Shown in pieces: positions 15,702-18,369 of a DNA stretch of 18,369 nt; within the stretch, counting starts at the first letter, position 1; every line of letters starts with the position of its first letter. A program made the position numbers and the translations under genes. Source of the DNA: an uncultured Flavobacteriales bacterium (GTDB lineage Bacteria > Bacteroidota > Bacteroidia > Flavobacteriales_D > Sanyastnellaceae); the NCBI GenBank assembly GCA_938092195.1, contig CALKHD010000221.1, positions 1 through 18,369 on the forward strand. Direction: 5' to 3'. The notes under the pieces were generated by a model. That model saw only the letters and a program-made list of their open reading frames with translations, was not told where the DNA came from and searched no databases.

Positions 15702-17960
15702 TCAGGTGGAAGGGTCGTCCTCGCCGTCGCCGTAGGCATTGTCGCCATAGCCGTAGCCACCATAACCAGTATAGCTTCCATAGCCTCCGTAGCCATAACT
15801 GTAGAGGTATTGGTAAGCGTACTTGGAAGCATAATAGCGCCAACGTGTAGGGACGATGCCATTGAGGACCATGCTCACGTGCTCAATGTTGTTTTGCCCC
15901 AAAAGGTCCTCCAGTTGGCGCATGCCTCGGGCATTGGCTCGCTTTACATTGGTCACAAGCAGTGCCCGGTCGACATGTTTCATCAAGACCAAGGCGTCCG
16001 TGATGAGCAGAATAGGGGGGGTATCGATGACCACATAGTCGTAGAGCTTTCTGGCCTCAGCAAGCATCTCATCCGTGCGTTCAGAGAGCACCAACTCAGA
16101 AGCATTGGGCGGAACAGGGCCAGAGGTGAGAACGTCCAACCCTGGGACGTCGGTCTCTTGCTTGGCCATCATCCAAGGCATTTTTCCGATCAAGTAGCCA
16201 CTCAAGCCCACTCCGCGCTCCAGGTTGACGGCTTTGTGTACCCGTGGTTTGTGCAGGTCGAAGTCAATCAAAAGGGTGCGTCTACCGGCTTGTGCCAGAA
16301 GGGCTGCCATGTTGGTGGCCGTAAAGGTCTTTCCTTCGCCTGGGTGCATGCTGCTCACCAAAATGGTGTTCTGACCCTCTCGGTTGAGCAGGTATTGAAG
16401 GTTGGTTCTCAACCCTCTGAAAGCTTCTGTGGTGGGGTGCCTTGGGCTCTTGCTGGCCACCAGTACGTATTCCTTGTCGCTGATGTCTTCGTATCGGGGG
16501 ACGCCACCGCTGACAGGGAGTGAGGTGGCCTCTTTGAGTTCGTTGACGCTTTCAATGCGTTCAAACAAGAGAAGCCGGAGAACGGCCAGGCCCACGGCCA
16601 CGGCCAAACCAAAAAGCGTGTAATTGCGAATGGTCTTGGGCTTGTCTGGTCCTGTGATGCCAATCCCACGGGCAGCTTCAATGATGCTGGCGTTGGATGT
16701 GATGGCTGCCCTGGCGATGAGGTTGGTCGCACGTTGCTCCAACAGGTAACCATAGAATTTGTCGCTGATGGTCAACCTTCTCTCAATGGCCAGAATTTCT
16801 CGCTCGCTCTTGGGCAACCGAAACAATTTGGATTCAATGGTTTGAATCCTTTTGACGAGTGTGGCCTCCTCTTCTTCCAGCTCTATCCGCGTTGAAGCGA
16901 TGTAGTCAAACAAACTGAACCGTGTGGTGGAAATCAGAGAGTCCAACCGTTTGACTTGAAAGCTGCTTGGCGTGACATCGAGCAGCATTTGTGTCCGTTG
17001 AAGTTGCAAGTCATAAAGTTGTCCGACCTGCTCTGAAGCGACGGCATCTGAGGTTAAAAATGTACTGGGTGGAATGCTGGTGTTCTCGACCCCGCGGGCG
17101 AGATAGCCTTCAAGAGCGCCCAGGCTTCGCAGGCTCAGCCGCAGTTCCTCTTGCTGGGTTTCCAGTAGAATCAACTCCTGGAAATAGGCTTGTTCGTTTC
17201 TAGACAGGTCCAGCACTTCGGCTTCCTGACGCTGTTGATCAATGATGTCTTGGAGGCTGTCTACGTTGGCTTCGATTTTGCGCAGTTGAAGCTCAATGAA
17301 CTCGTCTGTTTTTGCGTTGATTTCCTTTCGCGCCGCAGTCGAGTATTCGATGTATCGGGTGGACAAAGCCTCTAAGAATTCAGTGGCCCTCTCGGGTCGA
17401 ATGTTGTCGATCTGCATCTTCAAGATGCTGGTTTGTCCAACCCCACTTACGCTGAGTCCGCTCCGGTACGAATTGATGAGCTGGTCGTCCGTGTGCACGT
17501 GAAACCTTTGCCCTTGGGCAATGGCTTGACCGATGGTGCCTTTTCCGCCTTCGGCCCTTTGGATGGTCAGTTTGAAGTCTTGCGTTTGAAGGGGCTCTCC
17601 AAACAGATGCTCTTGGTTGTAGGTGCGTCCGTCCCTGAAAATGGCCGACAGGACAAATTTCTCCTCGTCGATCACCGACAGGTCAAAATCGGCACCGAGC
17701 GCTGAAGTGCTGAATTGCTCAGGATAAGCTTCAACTGTGACACCACTGAGTCCGCCCACAGGAAGCGCCCTCACGCGGCCAACAATGAAGTAAGTCACAT
17801 TGTGGTCGAGGTCGCCAACCGCCTTGCTCACCAAGTCGCGGCTTTTCAAAATGCGCACTTGGTTGGCGATGTCGGGACCTTGCCGCTGAAAACGTCGGCT
17901 GACCATGCCCTCCATGAGCTCCCGGGCCTTGTCGTATTCGTCCTTTTGCTCCAGCAACAC
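15702..17960 (-). CDS. Wzc-like polysaccharide co-polymerase / BY-type tyrosine kinase, main open part
   Basis: This inner-membrane protein controls polymerisation and export of surface polysaccharide through a cytoplasmic tyrosine autokinase. Counting from the probable original start at 18131, the order is: Wzz periplasmic region (from about 40) with long coiled-coil helices, a GNVR-type segment (LPKSEREILAIERRL, near 440), second membrane helix (near 500), Walker A PGEGKT (near 597), Walker A' LLIDFDLHKP (near 623) and Walker B VVIDTPP (near 702). The tail holds 14 tyrosines in its last 47 residues, the expected autophosphorylation cluster. The interval given starts at a GTG (codon 58 of the full frame), the first candidate start after an in-frame TAG at 18018-18020. 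Family-like sequence continues between the TAG and this GTG, so the GTG is probably not the native start. Without the upstream part the protein lacks membrane helix 1. It is the first gene of the polysaccharide operon. Confidence 0.85.
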   Translation of the reverse strand: MLLEQKDEYDKARELMEGMVSRRFQRQGPDIANQVRILKSRDLVSKAVGDLDHNVTYFIVGRVRALPVGGLSGVTVEAYPEQFSTSALGADFDLSVIDEEKFVLSAIFRDGRTYNQEHLFGEPLQTQDFKLTIQRAEGGKGTIGQAIAQGQRFHVHTDDQLINSYRSGLSVSGVGQTSILKMQIDNIRPERATEFLEALSTRYIEYSTAARKEINAKTDEFIELQLRKIEANVDSLQDIIDQQRQEAEVLDLSRNEQAYFQELILLETQQEELRLSLRSLGALEGYLARGVENTSIPPSTFLTSDAVASEQVGQLYDLQLQRTQMLLDVTPSSFQVKRLDSLISTTRFSLFDYIASTRIELEEEEATLVKRIQTIESKLFRLPKSEREILAIERRLTISDKFYGYLLEQRATNLIARAAITSNASIIEAARGIGITGPDKPKTIRNYTLFGLAVAVGLAVLRLLLFERIESVNELKEATSLPVSGGVPRYEDISDKEYVLVASKSPRHPTTEAFRGLRTNLQYLLNREGQNTILVSSMHPGEGKTFTATNMAALLAQAGRRTLLIDFDLHKPRVHKAVNLERGVGLSGYLIGKMPWMMAKQETDVPGLDVLTSGPVPPNASELVLSERTDEMLAEARKLYDYVVIDTPPILLITDALVLMKHVDRALLVTNVKRANARGMRQLEDLLGQNNIEHVSMVLNGIVPTRWRYYASKYAYQYLYSYGYGGYGSYTGYGGYGYGDNAYGDGEDDPST

Positions 17961-18017
17961 CTCTGCACGAGCGCCATACTGGTCGAGCTGTTGATGGGTG
18001 ACAAACCGCGCATAACT

Positions 18018-18131
18018 CTAAGCCATGGCGGGCAACAACAACAGAAGCAACCAGTTTTTCGCCGCCACCTTCAAGGCCAGCCTCAGTTGCTTGATGCTAT
18101 TGTTGGTTTGGGTACTGCTCGTGTTGGCCAT
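18018..18131 (-). pseudogene. 5' end of the Wzc-like gene, ended by in-frame TAG at codon 38
   Basis: On the minus strand an ATG at 18131 starts 37 codons that end at TAG (18018-18020) and are in the same frame as the Wzc-like body. They encode a short polar N-terminus (MANTSSTQTNN), an amphipathic stretch (IKQLRLALKVAAK) and a Leu-rich hydrophobic segment (NWLLLLLLPAMA), exactly what Wzz-type proteins have as their first membrane helix. Immediately after the stop the frame continues with SYARFVTHQQLDQYGARAEVL, the usual helix exit and first periplasmic strand. A one-base change of TAG to TTG or TGG would restore a full-length protein of about 809 residues. An exact -7 promoter element lies 16 bases before the ATG, which supports this as the true start. 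Confidence 0.75.
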
Positions 18132-18147
18132 GGATGGAAATCAACGA

Positions 18148-18155
18148 CAAAGATA
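18148..18155 (-). promoter_or_regulatory. Exact TAnnTTTG -7 element for the polysaccharide operon
   Basis: The minus strand reads TATCTTTG, a perfect match to the Bacteroidetes -7 consensus, 16 bases upstream of the ATG at 18131. Transcription would start about 10 bases before that ATG. No TTG is present at the usual -33 distance, so the match rests on the -7 element only. Confidence 0.4.
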
Positions 18156-18207
18156 TTTCTTCTTTGGGGGAATCGTCGTTTTGCTGACCATAGCTTACTT
18201 TTATAAC

Positions 18208-18369
18208 ATGCGTCAGAACCTTCTTCGTCTCTGCTTTTTGTGTTTTTGCCTTTCAATGGGTGAGCGTCTATCAGCGCAAGGTGTGGTGCCGCAGTGTTGT
18301 TTGGACTGCTCTTGTTATTTCTGCGGGAGTATTGAAGATTGCTTAGGAGCGGGCCCAACATACTCTCCT
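18208..18369 (+). CDS. Possible secreted Cys-rich protein, 5' part only
   Basis: This is an open frame of 54 codons that reaches the right edge without a stop. It begins MRQNLLRLCFLCFCLSMG and continues to a Ser-Ala-Gln-Gly site, which together form a convincing Bacteroidetes-style signal peptide with cleavage before or after the Gln. The following 30 residues contain six cysteines (the CCLDCSCYFC cluster and EDC), which would suit a disulfide-rich or metal-binding exported protein. I do not recognise the family. It is divergent from the Wzc-like gene, with 76 bases between the two ATGs. The same frame is open upstream to an ATG at 18025, antisense to the Wzc 5' end; I take that extension to be a shadow. 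Without the rest of the gene the call stays tentative. Confidence 0.45.
   Translation, partial: MRQNLLRLCFLCFCLSMGERLSAQGVVPQCCLDCSCYFCGSIEDCLGAGPTYSP

Noticed and set aside
15255..16523. 422-codon plus-strand frame across the asparagine-synthase and Wzc-like genes
   Set aside because: It spans the junction of two real minus-strand genes and is His/Val-rich shadow sequence.

Overview
The window looks like a chromosomal segment of a Bacteroidota bacterium, probably of Flavobacteriales type, with an unusually high GC content for that group (roughly 55% by eye). The clues are a secreted protein with a type IX secretion system (T9SS) type B C-terminal sorting domain, two beta-barrel proteins of the DUF6089/PorG-like type, a PpiC-like/SurA foldase cluster, a Bacteroidetes-style Wzz-tyrosine kinase, scarcity of Shine-Dalgarno sites, and several matches to the Bacteroidetes -7 promoter element TAnnTTTG. 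Twelve genes have a visible stop codon; eight end in TGA, four in TAA and none in TAG.

Region 1 (1-4891, minus strand) is a tight operon. It runs from a large two-parvulin periplasmic foldase, through a lipoprotein with no parvulin domain and a SurA-type foldase, to a fumarylacetoacetase that runs off the left edge. The first three genes overlap by 1-4 bases, which suggests translational coupling. The fumarylacetoacetase begins directly at its catalytic domain, without the usual N-terminal domain of about 120 residues.

Region 2 (4966-7038, minus strand) holds two tandem paralogous outer-membrane barrels. A divergent intergenic region separates them from region 3 (7186-11918, plus strand), which carries a nitronate monooxygenase-like flavoenzyme, a large secreted T9SS cargo protein with fibronectin-like repeats, and the IMP dehydrogenase gene guaB.

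Region 4 (11944-18131, minus strand) converges on guaB. It is a surface-polysaccharide operon read in the order Wzc-like co-polymerase/tyrosine kinase, asparagine-synthase-like amidotransferase, family-4 glycosyltransferase, family-2 glycosyltransferase. The most striking anomaly is here: the Wzc-like gene has a clear start, first membrane helix and upstream -7 element, but codon 38 is an in-frame TAG. A possible secreted Cys-rich protein starts divergently at 18208 and runs off the right edge.

Functionally the window is dominated by cell-envelope biogenesis (periplasmic folding, outer-membrane barrels, T9SS export and surface glycan), with three housekeeping or catabolic enzymes interspersed. 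I see no RNA genes, CRISPR arrays, transposases or phage genes, and no convincing evidence for an entirely new system. The points most worth checking are the interrupted Wzc gene, the truncated fumarylacetoacetase, a G8 tract in a glycosyltransferase gene, and the linkage of two PorG-like barrels to the foldase operon.
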